Source of the DNA: Planctellipticum variicoloris
GTDB lineage: Bacteria; Planctomycetota; Planctomycetia; Planctomycetales; Planctomycetaceae
Direction of reading: 5' to 3'
Assembly (NCBI RefSeq): GCF_030622045.1
Contig: NZ_CP130886.1
Coordinates: 1,439,557-1,503,556 of the forward strand
Length of the DNA stretch: 64,000 nt
The first letter of the stretch is position 1. The number at the start of each line of letters is the position of its first letter. Positions 30,152 through 42,419 of the stretch are shown piece by piece. The notes beneath the pieces are model-generated. The model searched no databases. It saw only the letters and a list, made by a program, of their open reading frames with translations, and was not told the origin of the DNA. A program made the position numbers and the translations under genes.

Positions 30152-31267
30152 GTGGATTCTCGCTACGCGATCGCTGACACCTCGCAGATCTTCTCCCCGG
30201 CCCTCATCGTCTACCGCGACATTCTCGACGCCAACCTCGCACGCATGATCCGCATCTCGGGGGGCGTCGACCGGCTCCGCCCCCACTGCAAAACGCACAA
30301 GATGCCGGCGGTCATCGAGCGGGAACTCAAACTCGGAATCACCCGGCACAAGTGTGCGACATTTGCCGAGGCGGAGATGGTCGCCGAGTGCGGTGTGAAG
30401 GACATCGTGCTGGCCTACAACATGGTCGGGCCGAACATCGCCCGCGCGGTCGCCTTCCGCCAGAAATTCCCCGACGCGAAACTGATTGTGACCGCCGACG
30501 ACGAGCGGATGATCGACCAGCTCGGGGCCGCAATGGTCGCCGCCGGAACGACCATCGGCGTCCTGCTCGACATGGACACCGGACTCCACCGAACCGGCGT
30601 CCTGCCCGGCCCGAAGGCCGCCGATCTGTATCGGCGAATCTGTCGGACTGCGGGACTCACGCCCGAAGGATTCCACTGGTACGACGGCCACAACCACCAG
30701 ACTGATCTCGCCGAACGCAAAGCCGCCGTGCTGGGGCCCTACGCCGCAGCCAAAATTCTGCGAGCGGAACTGCTGGCCGAGGGGCTCAGCGTCCCCCGCA
30801 TCGTCTGCGGCGGAACCGGGTCGTTTCCAGTCTTTGCGGAACTGACCGATCCTGAGATCGAACTCAGCCCCGGCACCTGCGTCCTGCACGACTGCGGCTA
30901 CGGCACGACGTTCCCCGACATGGATTTCGAGCCGGCGGCACTGTTGCTGACCCGCGTCATCAGCCGCCCGACCCCCACTCGGCTGACGCTGGACGTCGGT
31001 AACAAGGCCGTGGCCTCCGATCCGCCGCGAGGGACGCGAGTTCAGGTGCCCGACCTGCCCGATGCCGAGCAGGTGCTGCACAACGAGGAGCATCTGGTCC
31101 TGGAGACGCCGCTGGCCGGTCGCTATCAGCCGGGCGACGAACTGCTCGCCATTCCCCGCCACGTCTGCCCGACCTCGGCCCTCTACAAAGACGTCTACGT
31201 CGTTTCGGGCGGAAACGTCGTCGATCGCTGGCCGGTCACCGCCCGAGATCGCTGCATCACGATCTGA
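30152..31267 (+). CDS. D-threonine aldolase-like PLP enzyme (alanine racemase N-terminal fold)
   Basis: A 371-residue fold-type III PLP enzyme. It begins at a GTG with GGAGCG about 6 nt upstream. The PLP lysine is in RLRPHCKTHKMPAVIE near residue 50. The N-terminal barrel has the GVLLDMDTGLHRTGV and RIVCGGTGSFPVF segments. The C-terminal domain has HNEEHLVLE and a metal-binding HVC motif (AIPRHVCPTSALYKDVYVV), as in D-threonine aldolase and D-serine dehydratase. Such enzymes split D-3-hydroxy amino acids to glycine and an aldehyde. Exact substrate is not determined by the sequence. Confidence 0.88.
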   Translation: MDSRYAIADTSQIFSPALIVYRDILDANLARMIRISGGVDRLRPHCKTHKMPAVIERELKLGITRHKCATFAEAEMVAECGVKDIVLAYNMVGPNIARAVAFRQKFPDAKLIVTADDERMIDQLGAAMVAAGTTIGVLLDMDTGLHRTGVLPGPKAADLYRRICRTAGLTPEGFHWYDGHNHQTDLAERKAAVLGPYAAAKILRAELLAEGLSVPRIVCGGTGSFPVFAELTDPEIELSPGTCVLHDCGYGTTFPDMDFEPAALLLTRVISRPTPTRLTLDVGNKAVASDPPRGTRVQVPDLPDAEQVLHNEEHLVLETPLAGRYQPGDELLAIPRHVCPTSALYKDVYVVSGGNVVDRWPVTARDRCITI

Positions 31268-31280
31268 TCGACGCGCGGCC

Positions 31281-31321
31281 CAGTCCATCCGGAGCTTCAG
31301 CACCTGTTTCCGGATGGACTG
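31281..31321. terminator. Bidirectional hairpin between convergent genes
   Basis: A perfect 13-bp stem pairs 31281-31293 with 31309-31321 around a 15-nt loop. It lies 13 bp after the stop of the aldolase-like gene and 19 bp from the stop of the convergent gene. There is no clear T-run on either side. Confidence 0.65.
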
Positions 31322-31340
31322 CCGATTCAATCCACCCGAC

Positions 31341-32792
31341 TCAGAACTCCACGCTGTACTTCTGCGTCAGTCCGCGTCGGATTTCCACCAGTCCGTCTTC
31401 AATCTGCTTCCACTCGGAAAACTTTACGCCGGCCGCGTTCTCATTCTCCTGCGCATTGATGGCGGCCTCGTTCCCTCCCGCCGTCGGAGTGTAGTAGTAA
31501 CCGTCATAAGAGCTGACGCCGCCGTAGAACTTGCCGGTCTCGTTCTCAGCCCGACGCGTCCCCGCCCGAACATTCGAAAACCGTTCAGCCTGCGCCTGAT
31601 AGCGCAGCGAATTGCTGACACGGGCGCCAAACGTCAACAGGTCCGGGTCGACCTTCAGCATCGGCAGGCCATCGATCGTCCGGGCCGATCGTTCGTACCA
31701 CAGACAGTGGTTGTCGCGAGTCTTCTTCAGCGTCCCGCGCAGGTCGTCAAGTTCATGCTGGATCGACCGCAGATACTTCTTCGACGCCTCAGCCGTCGGA
31801 ACGTTCGAACTCTCCGCGCCGGCCTGGCGGGCCGCGCTGCTGACGATCGGCGGATGAACGACGCTCATCAGACGCTTCAGACCGGAGGGCGATAAATCCC
31901 CTTCGATGATCAGCGCATGGCCGTCGGCCCGAGTCCGCCACTTAACGCTGTCATCCAGGCTGGCGCCCCACATCTGGAGAACGGAACTCACCAGCGGAAT
32001 CGCCACCGGCTGCAACGGAGCGGCCGACTGTCCAAACTCGATCCGGCACTGCAGCATCCGCTGCGTCCCCAGATGGACTTTACAGACGATGCCGCGAACC
32101 GACACGAGCAGCGCCGCCGTCGAATCGAGTTCCGCCCCGGTGAACGGCCTGTTGGGAAGCGACGAAAGCACGGCCTTTGCAGAAGCGACGTCGACGGCAT
32201 CGGTCAGGTCGAGTGCGGTGACGATCGGGAACTGGTCGGAAACGCTGCCGACCGCCTGCTGCAGAAACTTGCTGACACGCGGAGCCGGGGAGGCGCCGGC
32301 CCGCACCCAGCGGAGGGCCGCCTGCCGCCCCCCCGGTTCGACCATCAGGTATTCCGCCTGCTTCGCTTCGACGAGATAGCGGCCGTCGAGGACGCTGAGT
32401 CCCTGCCAGTCATCGACTTTCTCGACGTTCCCGCCGGTCACCGAAGCAATATCGGCCAGTTCCGTCCCGGCTTTGACTTCCATGATCAGTTGCCGGCGGA
32501 TGGGATTGAGCGACCCCGTCAGATCCAGTTCCGCCCCCACGGTGATCCGTCGAGTGGAGGGGGGCAGAAAGAGATCCTGAGCCACGAAGGCCTGGGCCGT
32601 CTTTTGCGCCCATTTTTCTTCAATGGCGAGCGGCGAGCGATAGGCCGCATTCGCGTCAATCACCAGCACGGCGTTCAACCCTTCAGGCAGCCACAGCAGA
32701 GCGTCGTCTCCACGTGCCGGGGCCGCCGCCAAGGCAAGCCCCGCCAGAATCGCGACAAGGGCGTTTGCGGGTGATTTCCAGAGGACCTGCAT
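31341..32792 (-). CDS. Secreted protein of unknown function
   Basis: A 483-residue protein that I do not recognise. The ATG at 32792 has AGGA 8 nt upstream and opens a clear signal peptide (residues 1-25, ALVAILAGLALAAAPARG). The mature part begins DDALLWLPEGLNAVLVIDAN and continues as mixed alpha/beta sequence with no transmembrane segment. Near residue 400 there is a Tyr/Gly-rich stretch (GGVSSYDGYYYTPTAGG), and before it a charged helical region (RSIQHELDDLRGTLKKT). It stands alone, convergent to the aldolase-like gene. Probably a lineage-specific exported protein. Confidence 0.75.
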   Translation of the reverse strand: MQVLWKSPANALVAILAGLALAAAPARGDDALLWLPEGLNAVLVIDANAAYRSPLAIEEKWAQKTAQAFVAQDLFLPPSTRRITVGAELDLTGSLNPIRRQLIMEVKAGTELADIASVTGGNVEKVDDWQGLSVLDGRYLVEAKQAEYLMVEPGGRQAALRWVRAGASPAPRVSKFLQQAVGSVSDQFPIVTALDLTDAVDVASAKAVLSSLPNRPFTGAELDSTAALLVSVRGIVCKVHLGTQRMLQCRIEFGQSAAPLQPVAIPLVSSVLQMWGASLDDSVKWRTRADGHALIIEGDLSPSGLKRLMSVVHPPIVSSAARQAGAESSNVPTAEASKKYLRSIQHELDDLRGTLKKTRDNHCLWYERSARTIDGLPMLKVDPDLLTFGARVSNSLRYQAQAERFSNVRAGTRRAENETGKFYGGVSSYDGYYYTPTAGGNEAAINAQENENAAGVKFSEWKQIEDGLVEIRRGLTQKYSVEF

Positions 32793-33052
32793 GATGCGTT
32801 TCCTGAAGCAGGGTGGAGAGAGCGTGTGGAAAGAAAGGGGAGAAGTGCGCCCCGGCGACATGAGTCTCCAAGTGTGGCCGCCCGAATGCTGCGTCGCCAT
32901 CGAAAAACGTCCAGACAAATCTGAATATCTCGACGACCGCGACCGATTCGGACATTTGCTGATGCTGCTCTCGCGGGTTTGCGCGGCGTTTCGCGGCTTC
33001 GTGCCGATTGCCGTCCCAACTGACGTAGTGACTGCCGGCACACGTATGCGCG

Positions 33053-33060
33053 ATTATAAT
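33053..33060. promoter_or_regulatory. Symmetric -10 element, possible bidirectional promoter
   Basis: The octamer ATTATAAT equals its own reverse complement, so both strands carry a perfect TATAAT. On the minus strand a weak -35 (TGGAAT, 3 of 6) lies 17 bp upstream and would serve the secreted protein at 31341-32792. On the plus strand it would serve the candidate gene at 33228, but no good -35 is seen. Confidence 0.4.
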
Positions 33061-33227
33061 GAAGATGTACACGCCATTCCAAAGACTCCCCGGCCGGGTG
33101 AGCGCCTGAGGATTGCCGCTCGCGGCGGTCCGCAGTCCTGGCCGGGGTTGTTTTTTTGCACGTCTTTGGCCTGCGTTCCCGCAGCAGAAAATCTGCGGAA
33201 TGCGGCACGTGAAAGAATGGCATCGCC

Positions 33228-33482
33228 GTGACGCGACCCCGTTCACCGAAGGGTCAGCCGAAGCGGCCGCTACGAGAACATCCGACGATCGCCAGCGGCC
33301 ATGCACGCCTGATATTCCCGCGGAAGCGTCGGAAGCTCCCCGGCCCGCTCGGATACGTCGACTTCGCTGCTGAAGCAGCTCGCATTGGAAGTCGATTCCG
33401 GCAGGAGATCTTCCTCGCCGAGTTGATGGCGCTGCTCACGTCCTTCGGACGGATTCCCGAAGTGAACCGGGCGGCGGAGTGA
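33228..33482 (+). CDS. Hypothetical small protein
   Basis: An 84-residue open frame beginning at GTG with no strong ribosome-binding site. The first half is very basic (RPRSPKGQPKRPLREHP) and the second half looks more like a folded protein (FRQEIFLAELMALLTSFGRI), with G/C-ending codons as in real genes of this window. No family recognised. It lies in a 773-bp stretch (32793-33565) that otherwise holds only the symmetric -10 element and a weak 7-bp hairpin at 33536-33561. May be a gene or chance. Confidence 0.3.
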   Translation: MTRPRSPKGQPKRPLREHPTIASGHARLIFPRKRRKLPGPLGYVDFAAEAARIGSRFRQEIFLAELMALLTSFGRIPEVNRAAE

Positions 33483-33565
33483 TCCCGCCGCCTCCTCGCA
33501 AGCAGCGCTCGCCGGTTCAACCATTCGGGATCGCTACGTCTCTTCGATCAGGCTGAGACGTCCGA

Positions 33566-34756
33566 CTATTTCGCGGCGGCCGTTCGCTGCCCCATCGGCA
33601 ACTGCGGCGCATCGGCGCTGGGACGGCGCTGCAGCAGTTCTTTCAGCGAGAACGCGTGGTATTTCTGGTCGGCCGCCGGCTCCTTGTCAGCGCTGGCGTT
33701 GGCCACCCACAACCGGGTCGATTCCGGTTCAAACAACACGTTGTGCAAGTTGGATTTCATGGCGACCGGACGGGACATCAGTTGCAGGGCTTCGTCGGGG
33801 GTGAATTTTCCGAGGTTGTCGGACGCCCGCTTCACCAGTTCGTCGTAACGCGACCCCGCGGACATCAGCACGCAGTCCTTGACGGCTTTCGGCAGCAGCG
33901 GGTGCGGCGTGCCGGGCTCGACAAGCGAAAAAACGTCCCAGGAGGCTTCCATGCCGACCGCTTTGTTCGCTTCGCCATCGGCGAGCACGTAGTAGTACTG
34001 GCAGGTCCGCGGGCCGTCGCGGAAGACGGCGATGGCTTCGTCGAGCGAGTGAGACGTTTCGAGGGCTTCGCGGATCAGCAGCGACATCGGCCGGCCCCCC
34101 CAGTGGCCCAGGCCGCCGCCCCCCATCTCGCCGATGGAAATGTGCTCGGCGTTCATGCCCGTGACGGAGCCGATGAACCCCGCGTACGAGACATTCACCC
34201 ACGGAAGCCGACCGGTCGGCTCGACGACGATCAGCACCGCGTGATCCTGCAAACCCCAGTCGACGGCGTAGTCGAGGACGCGTCCGTGCAGCATTTTTCC
34301 GTTGCGGGTCGCGGTTCCCGACAGCGCGAAGCCGCTGCAGTGGAACAGTTCCGGGATAAAATTGGCGGCCCGAATGTCGCTGTGGGAGAGTTCGGCGCCA
34401 TCGGCGACGCCGCGGATTTCGTCGAAGTACCGCTGATCGACATGCGGCTGCTGGATCTTGACGATCATTTCAATGGCGGTCTTGGGGGTCACCTTGACCG
34501 GCCCCATCTCCACCAGCGTCCACTCCTTGGCCTTCACCTCCAGCAACTGGTGCATGTTCTGCCGGACGTGCTCCTTGAGGAGAGCGCCGTGCTGGTAGCC
34601 CATGTCATAAGGGGAGCCCTTCAGGTGCAGCACGAGGTAGCCGTCGACCTTTTCCAGCCAGCCGTCGCCACAGCGGGCAACGGTCTGAGCCTGCGAAACC
34701 GTACAGCTCAGGAGCAGGCCGGCGAAAATCCAGCCAACGGCAAACTTCCGCACCAT
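33566..34756 (-). CDS. C45 family autoproteolytic acyltransferase/hydrolase, secreted
   Basis: A 396-residue exported Ntn-hydrolase-like protein. AGGGG lies 9 nt before the ATG. A signal peptide covers residues 1-23 (FAVGWIFAGLLLSCTVSQA). The nucleophile is expected at Cys140 in FIPELFHCSGFALSG, which would become the N-terminus after self-cleavage, as in penicillin acyl-CoA:6-APA acyltransferase and phospholipase-B-like enzymes. HGRVLDYAVDWGLQDHA and IGEMGGGGLGHWGGRP follow. Substrates of such bacterial members are mostly unknown; amide or ester bonds are likely. Confidence 0.85.
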   Translation of the reverse strand: MVRKFAVGWIFAGLLLSCTVSQAQTVARCGDGWLEKVDGYLVLHLKGSPYDMGYQHGALLKEHVRQNMHQLLEVKAKEWTLVEMGPVKVTPKTAIEMIVKIQQPHVDQRYFDEIRGVADGAELSHSDIRAANFIPELFHCSGFALSGTATRNGKMLHGRVLDYAVDWGLQDHAVLIVVEPTGRLPWVNVSYAGFIGSVTGMNAEHISIGEMGGGGLGHWGGRPMSLLIREALETSHSLDEAIAVFRDGPRTCQYYYVLADGEANKAVGMEASWDVFSLVEPGTPHPLLPKAVKDCVLMSAGSRYDELVKRASDNLGKFTPDEALQLMSRPVAMKSNLHNVLFEPESTRLWVANASADKEPAADQKYHAFSLKELLQRRPSADAPQLPMGQRTAAAK

Positions 34757-34967
34757 GTTGCAGATCCCCTGAAATGTCCGACTGCACGGAATACGTGAAC
34801 TGGCAAGAACGGCGCATGATCATGCAATGTCGGGAGGATGCGGGCAAGGCGATTCTGCCTCCCGACCGCAACGATACCCCGCCGATCCCCTGCAGGTTTC
34901 ACAACAGAGAAATTGCGACAGAACGGCTCGTGGAAGCGACTGAACAATCAGATACGGTTCCGGGAGG

Positions 34968-35918
34968 TTATGGGGAAACCCGCAGTCGCATCAGCCAGCT
35001 CGCCAGCTCCACGGGAAGCGGCGCGTCCCAGCCGATTCCTTTGCCGCTCGCCGGATGGCGCAGCTCCAGCCGGGTCGCATGCAGGGCCAGTCGGAGCGCA
35101 CCGCTATCGTCGGAGACGGGGTGTCCCAGCGGACCCCGATATTTTCCATCGCCGCAGACCGGGTGCCCCAGTTCCGCCAGGTGAATCCGGATCTGGTTCG
35201 TCCGGCCGGTCTCCAGCTCGCAGCGGACGAGCGAATATCCCGCGAACGATTCCACGACGGTCAGGTGGGTGACGGCGGAGAGCCCTTCCGTTGCGTTGCC
35301 CCTCAGTCCGTCGCCGCGATCGCGCGTGATTCGCGTGCGAATCGTCTGGGACTGCGGCGTCCCGGCGACAACCGCCAGATAGGTTCGCCGGGCGGTGTGG
35401 TCCCGGAACTGCGCGATCAGGTTTTCTTCGGACCGCGGATTGAGCGCCAGGACCATCAGTCCGCTGGTTTCCCGGTCGAGACGATGAACCAAACCGACGT
35501 ACGGCGCCCTCCCCGACGATCGCCGGTTCTGCGACTGCAGCAGGCCGCGCACGATCTCATCGAGCGTAGGCCGCTGCGCTCTGCGCCAGGCGGGCCAGCG
35601 GGCTTCTTCATCCCGACGTTCCGTCTGCAGGCCGGGGGGTTTATCAACGACCAGCAGATCGGCGTCGCGATAGACAATCTTGACGGACTCGGCCCCCGGC
35701 GGTGGCGGCGCCGCACGCATCTGCCGTGCAATGACGTCCCCCAGCCGCAGGCGTCGGGCTTCTTCGAGGCAGAGCACGCCGTTGACCAGAACATGGCGGC
35801 TCGACAGACGTCCTCGCAACTGCGACCAGCTTGCCCCCGGTTCGAGCTGTCGCAGTGCGGCCAGGACCGTCTTTCCGGCGAGGTCTGGACCGACGGTCGT
35901 CGTGAAATCGCCAGTCAT
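34968..35918 (-). CDS. RluA family RNA pseudouridine synthase
   Basis: A 316-residue enzyme that converts uridine to pseudouridine in RNA. An N-terminal S4-type RNA-binding domain (LRGRLSSRHVLVNGVLCLEE) is followed by the catalytic domain. The active-site Asp lies in the signature HRLDRETSGLMVLAL. DLLVVDKPPGLQTE and ELETGRTNQIRIHLAELGHP complete the RluA pattern. I chose the ATG at 35918 (AGGA 11 nt upstream); the open frame allows an ATG at 35963. Whether it acts on rRNA or tRNA cannot be read from the sequence. Confidence 0.92.
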   Translation of the reverse strand: MTGDFTTTVGPDLAGKTVLAALRQLEPGASWSQLRGRLSSRHVLVNGVLCLEEARRLRLGDVIARQMRAAPPPPGAESVKIVYRDADLLVVDKPPGLQTERRDEEARWPAWRRAQRPTLDEIVRGLLQSQNRRSSGRAPYVGLVHRLDRETSGLMVLALNPRSEENLIAQFRDHTARRTYLAVVAGTPQSQTIRTRITRDRGDGLRGNATEGLSAVTHLTVVESFAGYSLVRCELETGRTNQIRIHLAELGHPVCGDGKYRGPLGHPVSDDSGALRLALHATRLELRHPASGKGIGWDAPLPVELASWLMRLRVSP

Positions 35919-36034
35919 GCGGAACGGAATCCTGTGACAGCAGAATACGGGGTGGTGGGCCATTGAGCCGGGTGTCGGGTTGCAGCGGTCGCCCGGATTG
36001 TCGCGGACGGGAAAACTTCGCGCTCATATCAGAT

Positions 36035-36062
36035 TTGACAGTCCCCGGCCGCGACCTATGTT
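36035..36062 (+). promoter_or_regulatory. Promoter of a candidate small RNA
   Basis: On the plus strand a perfect -35 TTGACA (36035-36040) and -10 TATGTT (36057-36062, 4 of 6) are spaced by 16 bp. Transcription would begin near 36069. No plus-strand protein gene follows for more than 1.6 kb, and a strong terminator lies 90-130 nt downstream. Confidence 0.55.
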
Positions 36063-36068
36063 TGCGTT

Positions 36069-36209
36069 GTCCCCGGAACGGGACCGCCAACCGCAACGGA
36101 ATTCAAGCCAGAGACAGCGATTCGAGTTCGCGAGATCTCGAATCGCCTTGAGCGCGGCAAGGAGGAGCTGGGAGCTTCGAGGGGACCTTGCCGCGCTCTT
36201 TTCGTTTTT
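36069..36209 (+). ncRNA. Candidate small RNA, about 140 nt
   Basis: The stretch runs from the predicted start to the U-tract of an intrinsic terminator. Inside it, an 8-bp hairpin pairs 36119-36126 with 36137-36144 around a 10-nt loop, followed by the 13-bp terminator stem. It lies between the RluA gene and the PspA-like gene, both on the opposite strand. It does not resemble 6S, SRP, tmRNA or RNase P RNA. A frame stays open across it on the plus strand, but it runs through the terminator and has no ribosome-binding site. Confidence 0.5.
36150..36209 (+). terminator. Strong intrinsic terminator
   Basis: A perfect 13-bp stem pairs 36150-36162 with 36186-36198, and the plus strand then reads TTTTCGTTTTT. 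The loop can itself fold through GGAGCT and AGCTTC. The U-tract is present only in the plus-strand direction, so it is meant for a plus-strand transcript, not mainly for the minus-strand PspA-like gene that ends at 36257. Confidence 0.85.
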
Positions 36210-36256
36210 CCTGCTCCCCGGCGACTCATCCCCGCCCGACCGGGGTACTGCGGATC

Positions 36257-36796
36257 TCAGGCCCCCAGTTCCTGTTTCAGGGCCTGCAGCTCGGCATCGA
36301 TCTGGTTGGATCGCTCGTCGCCCGCGTGGGCCGGAATGCTTAAATGGGCATCGGGGGCAGGCGGAGCTGCCGCCACCCCCATTTCCGCCTGCCGCCGCAG
36401 GGCCTCTGCCAGCCGGGCATCCAGCGCCCGCTGAATCGTGGCCAGATGCTCGCGCGTCCCAATTGCCGCCCGGTGCTGCTGCTCCAGTCCGGCGAGCAGG
36501 TCTTCCACTTCCCGTTTCCGCAGCAGGCACTGCCGCGCTCCATCTTCGGAGCCTCCCCGCAGCCGTTCGCGGGCTTTGTCGGCCCACGCGGCCACCTGGG
36601 CTGCGTGCTCGTCGATTTCCCGCTGGAGTCGCTGCTCCGCGGAGGAGGCTGTCGCCACGCTCCGCCGGGCGCCCGCCAGACCCTCCTGCATTTCCTGCAC
36701 GATTTCGGCAATCGCGGCCTGCGGATCGTCGGCCTCCGCCAGCAGACGGGACAGATTGCACGACACAATGTCGGTCAGACGACTGAAATAACTCAT
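36257..36796 (-). CDS. Short PspA/IM30-like protein
   Basis: A 179-residue protein that is almost entirely helical coiled coil. It opens with MSYFSRLTDIVSCNLSRLLA followed by ADDPQAAIAEIVQEMQEGL, which is the pattern of PspA/IM30 membrane-stress proteins (an amphipathic helix, then a DPEK-like turn). Typical PspA is 220-230 residues, so this one lacks part of the last helices. The ATG at 36796 has GGAGG 5 nt upstream. It lies downstream of an ECF-type sigma factor on the same strand (129 bp apart), which suggests an envelope-stress unit. Confidence 0.75.
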   Translation of the reverse strand: MSYFSRLTDIVSCNLSRLLAEADDPQAAIAEIVQEMQEGLAGARRSVATASSAEQRLQREIDEHAAQVAAWADKARERLRGGSEDGARQCLLRKREVEDLLAGLEQQHRAAIGTREHLATIQRALDARLAEALRRQAEMGVAAAPPAPDAHLSIPAHAGDERSNQIDAELQALKQELGA

Positions 36797-36925
36797 AAAC
36801 CCCTCCGCACACGCCTCCGCGTGTCGCAACTCATTCTCGGAAAACGCGAATCTTCCGCCGGCGGATCACCGGACCGAAGAACGAGCGGCAACTCTTTCGC
36901 ATTTCCCGAACACTGACTGGCGACG

Positions 36926-37570
36926 TTATTCGTCCAATTCGAGGCGTGGATCCCGCACCCCCCGATCTTTCAGCTTGTCTCGCAGCTTCTCCCGCGCCAG
37001 CCGCAATCGGCTTTTGCAGGTTGGCAGATTTGTTTCCATGGCATCCGCCACTTCGGACAGGCTCAGCCCGTCGAAATGGTGCATGACAAATGTCTGTCTC
37101 TGTTCCTCCGGCAGCAGCGGCAGCGTGGCCTCGACCAGCTTCGCAAGCTCCCGCTGCTCCGCTTCGCTCTCGGCCGACTTCACACGGCCCTCAATCCGCC
37201 CCAGTCCGTCATCCTCTTCGCCGTGGCGGCCGCGCACCGCTTTCACCAGCGCATCGTGCGAACGCCGACGCGAATTGTCGATCATCAGATTCCGGGCAAT
37301 CCGGAACATCCAGCCCCGGAACGCACCGCGCGGGAGAAAGTCCCACGACTGATTGTAAACTTTCAGCAGCGTGTCCTGAGTCAGGTCTTCCGACAGTTGA
37401 ATGTCGCGCGTGTTCCGGAAAAAGAACCCCACGAGCGCGTGACGGTGACGCTCCACCAGGCAATCAAAAGCCGATCGGTCTCCTCCCTGGAGCCGCAGCA
37501 TCAATTGATCGTCCTCGTCGAGCATCGTCCGATCCGGCGTGGTGGCCCCGTGTTCCTGTGTCCCAGTCAT
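36926..37570 (-). CDS. ECF-type sigma-70 family factor
   Basis: A 214-residue alternative sigma factor with only regions 2 and 4. Region 2 reads DRSAFDCLVERHRHALVGFF, then SEDLTQDTLLKVYNQ and FRGWMFRIARNLMIDNSRRR. Region 4 reads LLPEEQRQTFVMHHFDGLSL and VADAMETNLPTCKSRLRLAR. No anti-sigma gene is adjacent. The ATG at 37570 lacks a clear ribosome-binding site; an in-frame ATG at 37525 (MLDEDDQLMLRLQ) is an alternative. The PspA-like gene lies downstream and may be its target or partner. Confidence 0.92.
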   Translation of the reverse strand: MTGTQEHGATTPDRTMLDEDDQLMLRLQGGDRSAFDCLVERHRHALVGFFFRNTRDIQLSEDLTQDTLLKVYNQSWDFLPRGAFRGWMFRIARNLMIDNSRRRSHDALVKAVRGRHGEEDDGLGRIEGRVKSAESEAEQRELAKLVEATLPLLPEEQRQTFVMHHFDGLSLSEVADAMETNLPTCKSRLRLAREKLRDKLKDRGVRDPRLELDE

Positions 37571-37760
37571 GGGGAACAGTGTACCGGTCCGTTACGCCGC
37601 CGTCACATCCTCGCGCATTCTGCGACAACGCGGGCCGGGCTTCCCCGGATCACGCAGAACTTTGCCGCGGCCATTCCGGCTCGTCAGAGGCCGCTTCGCT
37701 GACTACACTGAAAAATCAGCCGCTATTGATGGGATCGTCGCCAGTCCGGAGACCTGAGAC

Positions 37761-40889
<3,129 letters not shown>

Positions 40890-40896
40890 CCGATCG

Positions 40897-42320
<1,424 letters not shown>

Positions 42321-42321
<1 letters not shown>

Positions 42322-42419
42322 GTCAGTGGTCAGTGGTCAGTGGTCAGTGGTCAGTGGGTGGTGGGTGGTGGGCGATTCGATTTCGTCTCTTCTCAACGAT
42401 CAACGATCAACGCTTCCCT
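42321..42419. repeat. Heptamer-repeat locus E
   Basis: The left tract has five identical copies of GGTCAGT (42321-42355) followed by GGGTGGT twice and GGGCGAT, all in one 7-bp phase to 42376. The right tract (42392-42419) reads CTCAACG, ATCAACG, ATCAACG, CTTCCCT. The right tract supplies the last codons and stop of the convergent ketoacyl-synthase-like gene. Its words match locus B, and the left words are the near reverse complement of ACTGACA in loci D and G. Confidence 0.85.

Noticed and set aside
36058-36786. Plus-strand open frame across the small-RNA candidate and PspA-like gene
   Set aside because: It runs through a strong terminator and then antisense to a real gene; its translation is low-complexity.
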